Assembly (NCBI RefSeq): GCF_000739995.1
Contig: NZ_BBJX01000002.1
Coordinates: forward strand, 277,910 to 341,909
From: Comamonas granuli NBRC 101663
GTDB taxonomy: Bacteria; Pseudomonadota; Gammaproteobacteria; Burkholderiales; Burkholderiaceae_C
Length of the DNA stretch: 64,000 nucleotides
Direction of reading: 5' to 3'
A program made the translations under genes and the position numbers. Below are positions 16,512-24,507 of the stretch, one piece after another; position 1 is the first letter of the stretch, and the number at the start of each line of letters is the position of its first letter. The notes under the pieces were generated by a model that saw only the letters and a program-made list of their open reading frames with translations, ran no database searches and had not been told where the DNA came from.

Positions 16512-18179
16512 ATGCACCGCCGCCAATTCCTCTGCGCCGCGCCGCTCCTGGGCCTGGGTGCGTGCACGCGCACGCCGCAGGCCCTGGAGGGCGGCTTCAC
16601 CGGCATCGCCATGGAGCGCGGCCACGCCCTGCGCGAGCGCCTGGCGCAGGCCGCCGCCGCGCCCCCGGACGCCGTGCGTCGCGCGCGCGTGGTCATTGCG
16701 GGCGGCGGCGTGGCGGGCCTGGCGGCGGCGCGCGCGCTGCGCCTGGCGGGCGTGGACGACTTTGTGCTGCTGGAGCTGGAAGACCAGCCCGGCGGCAACA
16801 GCCGCGCCGGCAGCGTGGCCGGCCTGCCCTGCCCCCTGGGCGCGCACTACCTGCCCGTGCCCGGCGACGGCGCCCCCGAGGTGCAGGACCTGCTGGAGGA
16901 ACTGGGCCTGCGCCAGCGCGTGGCCGGGCGCTGGCAGTACGACGAGCGCCACCTGTGCCACAGCCCGCAGGAGCGCCTGTACCGCCAGGGCCAGTGGCGC
17001 GAGGGCCTGCTGCCCGCCGAGGAGGTGCCCGCGTCCACCCTGGCGCAGTACCGCCGCTTTGCGCAGCGCGTGCAGGCGCTCGCGCAGACCGCGCCCTTCA
17101 CCATGCCCACCCTGCGCGGCTGGATGGGGAAAAGAGCTCTGGCGCCCGTCCATCAAGCGCTAGATGCTATGGTTTTTGCTGACTGGCTGGACCGGGAGCG
17201 GTTTGACGACGTGCACCTGCGCTGGTACCTGGACTACTGCTGCCGCGACGATTTCGGCGCCGGCCCCGCGCGCGTGTCGGCCTGGGCCGGCATCCACTAC
17301 TTTGCCAGCCGCCATGGCTTCAGCGCGCCGGGTGACGAGTCCGCGCCCGAGCGCGACGGCGTGCTCACCTGGCCCGAGGGCAACGGCTGGCTCACCCAGC
17401 GCCTGGCCGCGCCGCTGCGCGCCGGCGGGCAGTTGCGCACGGGCGCCAGTGTGCTGCGCATCGCCGAGACGCGCCATGGCGTGGAGGTGGACGTGTACCT
17501 GCACGCCAGCCGCAGCGTGGAGCGCTGGCAGGCGCAGCGCTGCGTGGTGGCGCTGCCGGTGTTCATCGCCGCGCGCGTGGTGCAGAACCCGCCTGCCTTC
17601 CTGCAGCAGGCGGCGCAGCGCCTGCGCTGGGCGCCCTGGCTGGTGGCCAACATCCATATCGACGCCCCGCTGCAGGACCGCCCCGGCGCCGCCCCGGCCT
17701 GGGACAACGTGCTCTACCAGGACGCCAACCCCGGCGGCCTGGGCTATGTGGACGCGGGCCACCAGCGCCTGGACCCGCGCCCCGCGCCCACCGTGCTCAG
17801 CTACTACCAGGCCCTGGGCGACTGGCCCGACGGGCGCCGCATCCTGCAGGAGCAGCCCTGGACCTTCTGGCGCGACGCCATCCTCGCCACGCTGGCGCAG
17901 CCCCACCCCGACATCGGCGCGCGCGCCACGCGCATGGAGATCACGCGCTACGGCCACGCCATGTCCATCCCGGTGCCGGGCGTGCAGGCATTTTTAAGCC
18001 AAATCGGGCTGCAGCGCTCGTCTGGCAAGCGCTGGCAGCTATCAAACGGAGAGCGCGTGGCCCTGCCGCCCACGCCCGCCACGGCGCGCCTGGCCTTCGC
18101 GCATGCCGACTGGTCGGGCTACTCCGTGTTCGAGGAAGCCTTCACGCGCGGACACGCAGCGGGGCTCGCCAGCGCCTGA
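16512..18179 (+). CDS. lipoprotein-like FAD-dependent oxidoreductase (amine-oxidase fold)
   Basis: A 555-residue protein. The N-terminus begins M-H-R-R-Q-F-L followed by a hydrophobic stretch and L-G-A-C (lipobox, C18), which suggests Tat-type export and lipidation. Dinucleotide-binding VVIAGGGVAGLAAARAL covers 60-76, followed by an acidic strand end and PGGNS. The C-terminal VALPPTPATARLAFAHADWS region resembles the FAD-contacting end of flavin amine oxidases. Two dispersed repeat copies are read in frame, at about residues 207-223 and 494-514, the second just before the conserved end. The substrate is unknown. It sits 34 nt after the HD-GYP gene and may share its transcript. Confidence 0.75.
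   Translation: MHRRQFLCAAPLLGLGACTRTPQALEGGFTGIAMERGHALRERLAQAAAAPPDAVRRARVVIAGGGVAGLAAARALRLAGVDDFVLLELEDQPGGNSRAGSVAGLPCPLGAHYLPVPGDGAPEVQDLLEELGLRQRVAGRWQYDERHLCHSPQERLYRQGQWREGLLPAEEVPASTLAQYRRFAQRVQALAQTAPFTMPTLRGWMGKRALAPVHQALDAMVFADWLDRERFDDVHLRWYLDYCCRDDFGAGPARVSAWAGIHYFASRHGFSAPGDESAPERDGVLTWPEGNGWLTQRLAAPLRAGGQLRTGASVLRIAETRHGVEVDVYLHASRSVERWQAQRCVVALPVFIAARVVQNPPAFLQQAAQRLRWAPWLVANIHIDAPLQDRPGAAPAWDNVLYQDANPGGLGYVDAGHQRLDPRPAPTVLSYYQALGDWPDGRRILQEQPWTFWRDAILATLAQPHPDIGARATRMEITRYGHAMSIPVPGVQAFLSQIGLQRSSGKRWQLSNGERVALPPTPATARLAFAHADWSGYSVFEEAFTRGHAAGLASA
17131..17180 (-). repeat. dispersed repeat copy 4 (reverse), inside the oxidoreductase gene
   Basis: CTCTGGCGCCCGTCCATCAA, then GCGCTAGATGCTATGGTTTT, is read in frame as R-A-L-A-P-V-H-Q-A-L-D-A-M-V-F. 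The frame is the same as for copy 3 in res (P-A-P-I-Q-Q-A-P-I-A). Confidence 0.7.
17991..18054 (-). repeat. dispersed repeat copy 5 (reverse), inside the oxidoreductase gene
   Basis: TTTTTAAGCCAAATCGGGCT, then GCAGCGCTCGTCTGGCAAGC, then GCTGGCAGCTATCAAAC, is one of the best-preserved copies. AGCGCTCG and CAAGCGCT can pair as a hairpin. It is read in frame as F-L-S-Q-I-G-L-Q-R-S-S-G-K-R-W-Q-L-S-N. Confidence 0.8.
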
Positions 18180-18353
18180 GCCCGGGCGCTGCGGCCCGGC
18201 CTTGGGCCCGGCGGCAGCATGGTTAACGCGCATGGGCCAATGGCCCGCCAGGGGCTATAAGAGTGCCCATACGTTCCCAGGCTGCTCGGCATGGCACGCG
18301 GCGCCCGCGCTGCCGTGCAGGGGCAGCCCAGACCAGAGGAGGCAGCGGCGGGC

Positions 18354-19961
18354 ATGGACTTTCCCGGCATGGAGCTCAGCGAGAGCGACGGCCATGTGTT
18401 CCTGAGCATCGCGCCCGCGGCCGCGCGCGGCGTGCTCGAGGTGCGCGCGCTGCGCGACTGGCTGGTGGCGCAGGGCTATGGCCAGTGGCTGCTGCACCCC
18501 GATGCGCTGGAGCACGCCGTGCGCAGCGGCAACGCGGGGGAGCCGCGCGCCGTCCTGCTGGTGGCCCAGCGCTGCGACGCCCGGGTGAGCGTGCAGGTCG
18601 CCGGCGATGCCATGAGCGCCGTGGTGCAGATCGTGCCCGCCCAGGGGGGGCGGGCGGCGTGCGTGCAGGAGGTGCTCGACGCCCTGGCGCAGGCGGGCGT
18701 GACGCATGGCATCGACCTGCTGGCCGTGGCCCAGGCCCTGGCCAGCGAGGGCGAGAGCGTCGTCGTGGCGCGCGGGACGCCGCCCCAGGACGGCTGCGAT
18801 GCCGCCTTCGAGGAGCTGCTGCCGGCCGCGCCGCAGCGCAGCCCCCAGGTCGATGCCCAGGGGCGCATCGACTACCGCGAGCGCGACAGCATCACCATGG
18901 TGCCTGCGGGGGCCTGGCTCATGCGCCGCATCCCGCCCACGCCGGGCGTGGCGGGCTGCACCGTGCGCGGCGATGCGCTGCCGGCCCGGCCCGGGCGCGA
19001 CGCCGCCTTCGCCACCCCGCTGGCAGGCGCCCAGGTCTGCGCGGAGGACCCCGATGTGCTGCAGGCCAGCCTGAGCGGGCAGGCGATCCGCCTGCCGACC
19101 GGCGTCATGGTGGAGCCCGTGCTGCGTGTCGCCCAGGTCGACATGGCCACGGGCAACATCCACTACGAGGGCACGGTGCAGATCGATGGCGACGTGGGCC
19201 AGGACATGAAGGTGCACGCCAGCGGCGACATCGTGGTCGGCGGCACGGTCGATGGCGGCTGGCTGCGCGCGGGCGGCGACATCCGCGTCGCCGGCGGCGT
19301 GATCGCGCACGCCCGGCTGCACGCCGAAGGGGCGGTGAGCGCGCGCTTTGCCGAGGTCTCGCAACTGCGCGCGGGCACGGTGCTCACGCTGCACGACAGC
19401 GCCCTGGAATGCGAGCTGCAGTCGCTGAACGAAATCGCCGTGGGCGGGCACGCGCCGCAGCGCGGCCGGCTCATCGGCGGCTGCGCCACGGCCATGATGC
19501 GGATCCAGACGCCCGTGCTCGGCTCGGCCGCGGGCGGGGTGACCCGGCTGGCGCTGGGCGTCAACCCCGTGCTGGAGGAACGCCAGCGCGTGCTGCTGCA
19601 GCGCCTGGAGCAGGAGGAGGTGGCATTGGCCAACCTGCACAAGCTGATCGCCCATCTCACCGCGCAGGGCGACCCCCAGGGTCTGCGGGGCCGCGCCCAG
19701 GCCTCGCTGGACAAGGCGCTGGCCGAGCACGCACAGACACAGGCGCAGTGCGCGCAGGTGCAGGAGCAACTGGCCCTGGCGCGCCATGCCCGGGTACTGG
19801 TGGGCGTGGCGGTGGAGGGCGCCGTCGATCTGGCCTTTGGCCGGCTGCGCCTGGCGCTGCGCCGCGAATGGGGCCGCGGCAGCTTCCAGCAGAACGCCGA
19901 GGGCGCCGTGGTGTTCGTCGACGGCCAGGGCTTTGCCGAGCCGGTGCTGCCCGCGCGCTGA
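18354..19961 (+). CDS. fapA: FapA / DUF342 family protein
   Basis: A 535-residue protein. An N-terminal FapA domain begins at GMELSESDGHVFLSIAP. A right-handed beta-helix-like core of repeated short strands (about 250-420; VQIDGDVGQDMKVHASGDIV, VDGGWLRAGGDIRVAGG) is followed by a coiled coil (about 420-480) and a small C-terminal domain. FapA (flagellar assembly protein A, DUF342) proteins are polymer-forming scaffolds near the cell envelope; in Vibrio one affects polar flagellum placement. The start at 18354 follows an AGAGGAGG at 11 nt; an upstream in-frame ATG at 18291 lacks a good site. TATAAG near 18256 may be the -10. It converges on the small exported protein gene with 17 nt between stops. 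Confidence 0.8.
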   Translation: MDFPGMELSESDGHVFLSIAPAAARGVLEVRALRDWLVAQGYGQWLLHPDALEHAVRSGNAGEPRAVLLVAQRCDARVSVQVAGDAMSAVVQIVPAQGGRAACVQEVLDALAQAGVTHGIDLLAVAQALASEGESVVVARGTPPQDGCDAAFEELLPAAPQRSPQVDAQGRIDYRERDSITMVPAGAWLMRRIPPTPGVAGCTVRGDALPARPGRDAAFATPLAGAQVCAEDPDVLQASLSGQAIRLPTGVMVEPVLRVAQVDMATGNIHYEGTVQIDGDVGQDMKVHASGDIVVGGTVDGGWLRAGGDIRVAGGVIAHARLHAEGAVSARFAEVSQLRAGTVLTLHDSALECELQSLNEIAVGGHAPQRGRLIGGCATAMMRIQTPVLGSAAGGVTRLALGVNPVLEERQRVLLQRLEQEEVALANLHKLIAHLTAQGDPQGLRGRAQASLDKALAEHAQTQAQCAQVQEQLALARHARVLVGVAVEGAVDLAFGRLRLALRREWGRGSFQQNAEGAVVFVDGQGFAEPVLPAR

Positions 19962-19978
19962 GCGCTGGGCGCGCGGCG

Positions 19979-20290
19979 TCAGTCCTCCTGGGCGGCGGCC
20001 ACCCAGCGCAGACCCTTGCCGCGGCTGAAGTAGTAGTCGCCCTGCGGGCTGATGACGACGGCGCGGCAGGCCGCAGGGTCGGAGAAGTACTGCCAGCCTG
20101 GGTGGCGGTCGCCGTCGCGGGCCTGGAGGGGCACGGCCTGCATGCCCTGGTCCGGGCTGTCGGCCGCGCGGGTGTCTTCGGCGCGTTGCCGTTCGCCGGA
20201 CGCGCTGCTGGGCGAGGATGCGGCCAGGGTGGCGCCGCTGGCGAGGGCGGCGAGCAGGCTGAGCGCAGTGAGAAGGCGTGTGGATGGCAT
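19979..20290 (-). CDS. small exported protein under the 39-bp operator
   Basis: A 103-residue protein with a Sec-type signal peptide (MPSTRLLTALSLLAALASGA, cleavage likely near AQ/AA around residue 24-30). The short mature domain has the segment HPGWQYFSDPAACRAVV and one cysteine. I do not recognise a family. The start at 20290 follows AGGAG at 6-7 nt; an upstream ATG at 20311 would spoil the signal peptide. It lies downstream of apbE but has its own 39-bp operator at 20354-20392, identical in layout to the one before the ferric-reductase operon. It is therefore probably a co-regulated periplasmic member of that system. Confidence 0.65.
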   Translation of the reverse strand: MPSTRLLTALSLLAALASGATLAASSPSSASGERQRAEDTRAADSPDQGMQAVPLQARDGDRHPGWQYFSDPAACRAVVISPQGDYYFSRGKGLRWVAAAQED

Positions 20291-20353
20291 GGTGGGCTCC
20301 TGGATGTGCATTGCAGCCGACGGTGGCTGTGTCTGCAGTCTGCGCCCGGGCGG

Positions 20354-20392
20354 CTGAATCGGTGCTGAACGGCTTGTTCAGCCGCCGTTCAG
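20354..20392 (-). promoter_or_regulatory. 39-bp four-half-site operator, copy B
   Basis: CTGAA-N6-CTGAA-N7-TTCAG-N6-TTCAG: two 11-bp direct repeats facing each other. Spacing is identical to copy A at 25936-25974. It starts right after the apbE stop and ends 63 nt before the small exported protein gene. A weak -10 (CAGACT on the minus strand, 20337-20342) stands 11 nt from the operator edge. The 11-bp half-site period suits an OmpR-family dimer, probably the regulator at 26354-27025. Confidence 0.75.
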
Positions 20393-21364
20393 TCAGCGCC
20401 CCGCAGCGCTGAAGCGGCCCAGGCCGATTTCCGCCACCCCCGCACCCTGGCGCAGCAGCCACAGCGCCTCCAGCCCCATGCGCTGCGCCAGGGCCAGGCC
20501 CGCGCCGGGGCCGGCCACCAGCAGGGCCGTGGCCCAGGCGTCGGCGTGCATGCACTGGCGCGCCAGCACCGTCACGCTGGCCACCGCGTTGTGCACCGGC
20601 GCCTGGCGGCGCGCATCCATGGTGTGCGCCAGGCGCTGGCCTTGCACGTCCCAGAAATGCCGGTAGTCGCCCGAGGTGGCCACGGCCAGGTCCTGCAGCG
20701 CGAGGACGCCGCGCACCGCGCGGCGTCCGGCCTCGGGCTGCTCCAGCGCCACGGGCCAGGCGCTGCCATCCGGCTGGCTGCCCACGGCACGCAGCTCGCC
20801 ATCGAGCGCGGCCAGCGCCTGGTGCACGCCGTGCTGCTGCAGTACGGCGGCCATGCGGTCCACGGCATGGCCCTTGGCAATGCCGCCCAGGTCGATCTGC
20901 AGGGGGGCGTGCTTGCGCGCGCGGCCGGCGCCGGCGTCCAGCTCCAGCACGGCATGCGCGCTCTGCGGCGCCGCGCCGCTGGCGCTGCGGATGGCGGCGG
21001 CATCGGGTGCCGCACGTGCCGCGCCAAAGCCCCAGGCGTCCACCAGGGCGCCCACGCCGATGTCGAAGGCGCCCTGGCTCAGGCGGCCGATATCCAGCGC
21101 GCAGGCCAGCACGTCCAGCATCTGCGCTGGCAGGTCCACCCAGGCATCCACCGGGGCGTGGTTCAGGCGCACCAGGTCGCTGTGCGGCTTCCAGGGCGAC
21201 ATCTGTGCGTCCACCTGCTCGACGGCGGCGGCCAGGTCCTGGCGCAGGGCCTGTGCCTGCTTCTTGGGCAGCGGCGCGCAGGTCACGGACCAGCGCGTGC
21301 CCATGGTGGGCCCGTGCAGCGTGGCGTGTGCGCCGGGGGCGGGGTCAGAACACGTCTTCGGCAT
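20393..21364 (-). CDS. apbE: FAD:protein FMN transferase ApbE
   Basis: A 323-residue protein that transfers FMN from FAD to a Ser/Thr of exported proteins. Visible motifs are GPTMGTRWSV near the N-terminus, GAFDIGVGALVDAWGFG, IDLGGIAKGHAVD, TSGDYRHF and ADAWATALLVAG, whose Asp and Thr bind the metal. All key residues appear intact. No clear signal peptide is visible, although ApbE is normally periplasmic or lipid-anchored, so a short leader or cytoplasmic location is possible. It overlaps the preceding PepSY-flavodoxin gene by 20 nt with AGGAG before the ATG, so it is in the same operon. Its likely substrate is the DUF2271 protein two genes upstream. Confidence 0.9.
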   Translation of the reverse strand: MPKTCSDPAPGAHATLHGPTMGTRWSVTCAPLPKKQAQALRQDLAAAVEQVDAQMSPWKPHSDLVRLNHAPVDAWVDLPAQMLDVLACALDIGRLSQGAFDIGVGALVDAWGFGAARAAPDAAAIRSASGAAPQSAHAVLELDAGAGRARKHAPLQIDLGGIAKGHAVDRMAAVLQQHGVHQALAALDGELRAVGSQPDGSAWPVALEQPEAGRRAVRGVLALQDLAVATSGDYRHFWDVQGQRLAHTMDARRQAPVHNAVASVTVLARQCMHADAWATALLVAGPGAGLALAQRMGLEALWLLRQGAGVAEIGLGRFSAAGR

Positions 21365-23552
21365 AGCGCTCCTGGGCCTTGAGTTGCTGCACGTCCAGGT
21401 GCAGCGGGGCCAGCAGTTCGTCCAGCGCCTGGGCCACGCCTTGCGCCATGGCGCGGCTGCCGCACACGCGCACCAGGGCGCCCTGCGCCAGCAGGCCGCG
21501 CAGGCGCTCGGCGTCGCGGCGCAGGGCGTCCTGCACGTAGCCGCCGCCGCCGGGAATGCGCGAGAACACCTTGGTCACGCTGGTCACGCGCCCCTGCTGC
21601 TGCCATTGCGCGATCTCGGGGCCGAAGTAGTCGTCGCGCGCCGGATCGCGCCCGCCGAAGTACAGGAACATGGGCAGGCGCCGTGCGTTGCGCCGGATGA
21701 AGCCTGCCAGCGGCGCCACGCCCGTGCCCGCGCCGATGAGCACCACGCTGCGCCGCGTGCGCCCCAGGGCAAAGCCCGGGTTGGGCCGGAGGAAGGCCTG
21801 CACGCTGCCGCCCGGCGCCAGGCCCAGCAGGTGCGTGGAGCACAGGCCGCCGGGCATCTGGCGCACGCAGATCTCCACGAAGCCATCCTTCCAGCCCGAG
21901 GCCAGCGAGTAGTAGCGCGGCACGCTGCTGCCCGGCGGCACGATGCCCAGCAGGTCCCCCGCGGCGAAGCGCCCCAGCCCCTGGCCGCGCCAATGCGCCA
22001 GCCGGCCCTGTGCCGGCCAGGCAAAGCGCAGGATGGCTGTGGGCTGCCCGGCCTGGCCGGGGTAGTCCTGGCGCGCCGCCAGCGTGAGCGCCGTGGTCGG
22101 CGGCAGGCGCGGCACATAGTCCAGTTGCAGGGGTTCGCCCAGCGCCTGGGCCAGGGCGGTGCCCCAGCGGGCGAACTGCTGGCTGGACTGCTGGTGGATG
22201 CACTCCAGCGGCAGCAGTGCGGGCCAGCCGCGCGCGCGCAGGGCCGCTTCCAGCGCCTGGGCGTAGGCGCAGAAGCCGGGGTACTGGCGGTCGCCAAAAC
22301 CCAGCACGGCCACGGGCGCGGCGGCCACCGGCGCGGCCGTGATGCGTTCCAGGGCCTGGCGTGCATGCGTGGGCGCCTGGCCGTCGCCATAGGTGGCTGC
22401 CAGCATAAACACCTGGCGCGTGGCGGGCGTGGTCTGGAACCGCTCCAGCGCCGCCGTGTGCACGCGGTGGCCCTGCTGCACGAGCGCGTCGTGCAGCGCC
22501 TGGGCGAAACCCCAGGTGCTGCCGCCTTCGCTGGCGACGAAGACCAGCACATCGGCCTGCGCCAGAGGGCTTTGGTGGGCCAGGCGCGGCGCCTGGCGGC
22601 GCCCCTGGCGCCAGATGAGCAGGCCCGAGAGCCAGAACAGCGACACGCTGGCGCCCGCCACCCCCAGCACCACGGCCCAGGGCCAGGCGGCCTCGCCCGT
22701 GTGCAGCACCACGGCCCAGTCCACCACCTGCTGGGCCAGGCGGGCGTCCTGCCAGGCCAGCCACTGGCCGGTGTAGCGGTCCAGCCAGCCGGCGCCCTGG
22801 CGTGTGGCGAGCTTCCAGGTGTCCTCGGGGTCGGCGGCGTCGGGGAAGTTCAGGCGGCGCAGGTCCTGCACGGCCACGCTTTGCAGGAGCGCCAGTTGCG
22901 CCACGGGCAGGGCGGCCTGGCCGGTGGGCACGGAGGCCACCTCGGGTTCGGCGCCCGCGTCCAGCGCCACCAGGCCCAGGGTGGAGGCGCTCATGGTGAG
23001 ACCCGTGACCGATGTCAGGAGCAGCACGGCCAGCAGCACGCGGCCCGTGACGGTGTGGATGCGCTGCGCCAGCGTGCCGCGCACGCGCCCGGCCAGGTGC
23101 CGCCAGCCGCCCATGCGGCGCAGCAGCAGCACCAGGCCCGAGGCGCACAGCAGCCCCATGGCCAGGGCGGTGCCTGCGGCGCCCCAGCGCCCGGCGTCGC
23201 CCAGCAGCAGCGCGCGGTGCAGGTTCTTGACCCAGCGCGGCAGCACGGAGGCCTGGTAGGCGCCCAGCACGCGGCCGTCGGCCGGATCCACATAGGAGGC
23301 CTGTGCCCGCTCGCCGTCGAAGCCGAAGACCACGATGGCGCCCGAGGGCAGGCGGCGGAGTTCCTCGGCGCCCGGCACGCTGCGCGCCACGCGCTCGGCC
23401 AGGGTGGCCACGGACAGCCCCGGGGCGGCGGGCCGCGCCTGCCAGGCCTGCTGCACCGGGTCGATGGCCAGCAGTGCACCGGTGAGGCCCAGCACCAGGG
23501 CCAGGGCACCGAGCACCAGCCCCACCCAGCGGTGGAGGGTTTTCCAATCCAT
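21345..23552 (-). CDS. PepSY-membrane / flavodoxin / FNR fusion reductase
   Basis: A 735-residue fusion. The N-terminal PepSY-associated membrane part (about 1-390) has four to five helices (first MDWKTLHRWVGLVLGALALV) and an outside PepSY loop. A flavodoxin domain (about 405-545) contains VLVFVASEGGSTWGFAQALH and ATYGDGQAP. An FNR-type reductase domain (about 555-735) contains PRYYSLAS for FAD, IGAGTGVAPLAGF for NAD(P) and YFGGRDPARDDYF. Such fusions take electrons from cytoplasmic NAD(P)H through FAD and FMN to membrane haem and outward. A role in iron or siderophore reduction is inferred. AAAGGACC precedes the ATG. It lies 9 nt after the DUF2271 gene and overlaps apbE. Confidence 0.85.
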   Translation of the reverse strand: MDWKTLHRWVGLVLGALALVLGLTGALLAIDPVQQAWQARPAAPGLSVATLAERVARSVPGAEELRRLPSGAIVVFGFDGERAQASYVDPADGRVLGAYQASVLPRWVKNLHRALLLGDAGRWGAAGTALAMGLLCASGLVLLLRRMGGWRHLAGRVRGTLAQRIHTVTGRVLLAVLLLTSVTGLTMSASTLGLVALDAGAEPEVASVPTGQAALPVAQLALLQSVAVQDLRRLNFPDAADPEDTWKLATRQGAGWLDRYTGQWLAWQDARLAQQVVDWAVVLHTGEAAWPWAVVLGVAGASVSLFWLSGLLIWRQGRRQAPRLAHQSPLAQADVLVFVASEGGSTWGFAQALHDALVQQGHRVHTAALERFQTTPATRQVFMLAATYGDGQAPTHARQALERITAAPVAAAPVAVLGFGDRQYPGFCAYAQALEAALRARGWPALLPLECIHQQSSQQFARWGTALAQALGEPLQLDYVPRLPPTTALTLAARQDYPGQAGQPTAILRFAWPAQGRLAHWRGQGLGRFAAGDLLGIVPPGSSVPRYYSLASGWKDGFVEICVRQMPGGLCSTHLLGLAPGGSVQAFLRPNPGFALGRTRRSVVLIGAGTGVAPLAGFIRRNARRLPMFLYFGGRDPARDDYFGPEIAQWQQQGRVTSVTKVFSRIPGGGGYVQDALRRDAERLRGLLAQGALVRVCGSRAMAQGVAQALDELLAPLHLDVQQLKAQERYAEDVF

Positions 23553-23561
23553 GCCGGTCCT

Positions 23562-24038
23562 TTACGGGAGCTGCAAGCTCAGCGACTGGATGTACTGCTT
23601 GCCCGCGTGGGGCTTGCCCGCCTGGCTGGCCGACAGCGGCACGCGCACCTCGCTGGGGCTGTCGCGCATGTCTTCCACGGCGGCGTCGACGCGGATCTCG
23701 TAGCCCGCGTCGATCAGGCTGTCGGCCAGGTCGGCCGTGACCTTGAGCGTGCGCCCCGCGCCCACGCTGGCGCCCGTCACGCCGGCCAGGCGCTTGGCGT
23801 CGCCGGCCGAGAGGCGGTTCCAGTCCGCCAGGTGTTTGTAGTACTTGGCCTTGCCGCCCGCCACCCACAGCGTGCCGGCGTAGGCGCCCTTGGCGTCGGT
23901 CAGGTAGACGGCGAGGTAGGCGCCGTCACCGCCGTAGTTCTTGAGTTGCACCGCCAGCGCAACGGGGCGGCTGTGCGCCAGGGCCGGCAGCGTGAGGGCA
24001 CAGGCGGCGGCAACGGTGGTGAGCAGGGGTTTGGACAT
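23562..24038 (-). CDS. exported DUF2271 protein, probable FMN carrier
   Basis: A 158-residue protein with a signal peptide (about 1-22, MSKPLLTTVAAACALTLPAL). The mature domain matches DUF2271 (LAVYLTDAKGAYAGTLWVAGG, KYYKHLADWNRLSAG). DUF2271 is one of the domain families linked to ApbE flavinylation. Here GVTGASVGAG (86-95) resembles the flavinylation consensus (S/T)-G-A-(S/T), with S91 as candidate FMN acceptor; the upstream Asp of the canonical motif is missing. The start at 24038 follows GGAGAGAG. Its position between PepSY proteins and upstream of apbE supports a periplasmic electron-carrier role (inference). Confidence 0.75.
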   Translation of the reverse strand: MSKPLLTTVAAACALTLPALAHSRPVALAVQLKNYGGDGAYLAVYLTDAKGAYAGTLWVAGGKAKYYKHLADWNRLSAGDAKRLAGVTGASVGAGRTLKVTADLADSLIDAGYEIRVDAAVEDMRDSPSEVRVPLSASQAGKPHAGKQYIQSLSLQLP

Positions 24039-24063
24039 GGTGGACTCTCTCCAGTGCAGGGGC

Positions 24064-24486
24064 TTACTCGACCTGGCCGCGCGGCGCGGTGCCAGGGGTG
24101 AAGACGGGGGATGGGGCGGCGCTGCCCGGGGACGGGGCCGCAGCGCCGGGCAGTTGTTCACGGTCACGCGCGCGTTCACGCAGGCGTTCGCGCTCGCCGC
24201 CCTCGCGGTCGCGGCGCTTCATCTTCACGACCTTGAGCGTTTCCGGGTCGATCTTGGCCTTGAAGCTGCGGCCCTCGGCGTCCTGGCCGCGGATCTCGTA
24301 GCAGCCGTCGTCGATCTTGAGCCGCTGGATCTCCCAGCCGCGCTGGGCGGCCATCTGGCGCACGGCCTCGCGCGGCTGCCAGCGCTGCACGGGGGCGTCG
24401 CAGTCGTCGTCCGCCAGGGTGGGCAGGGCGGCCAGCCCCAGGGACAGGGCCAGCAGGCCGCGGCGCAGGGAGGGGTGGTGTGTCAT
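24064..24486 (-). CDS. exported PepSY-domain protein
   Basis: A 140-residue protein with a signal peptide (about 1-25, ending near LPTLADDD). One PepSY-like domain (about 35-95) contains WEIQRLKIDDGCYEIRG and GRSFKAKIDPETLKVVKM. The tail is rich in Arg/Glu and then Pro/Ala/Ser. PepSY domains bind or regulate partners at the cell surface and are common around haem and iron reductases. AAAGGAG precedes the ATG. It is 21 nt downstream of the ferric-reductase-like gene and 25 nt upstream of the DUF2271 gene, inside one operon. Confidence 0.78.
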   Translation of the reverse strand: MTHHPSLRRGLLALSLGLAALPTLADDDCDAPVQRWQPREAVRQMAAQRGWEIQRLKIDDGCYEIRGQDAEGRSFKAKIDPETLKVVKMKRRDREGGERERLRERARDREQLPGAAAPSPGSAAPSPVFTPGTAPRGQVE

Positions 24487-24507
24487 GGCAGGACTCCTTT
24501 TGTCAAT

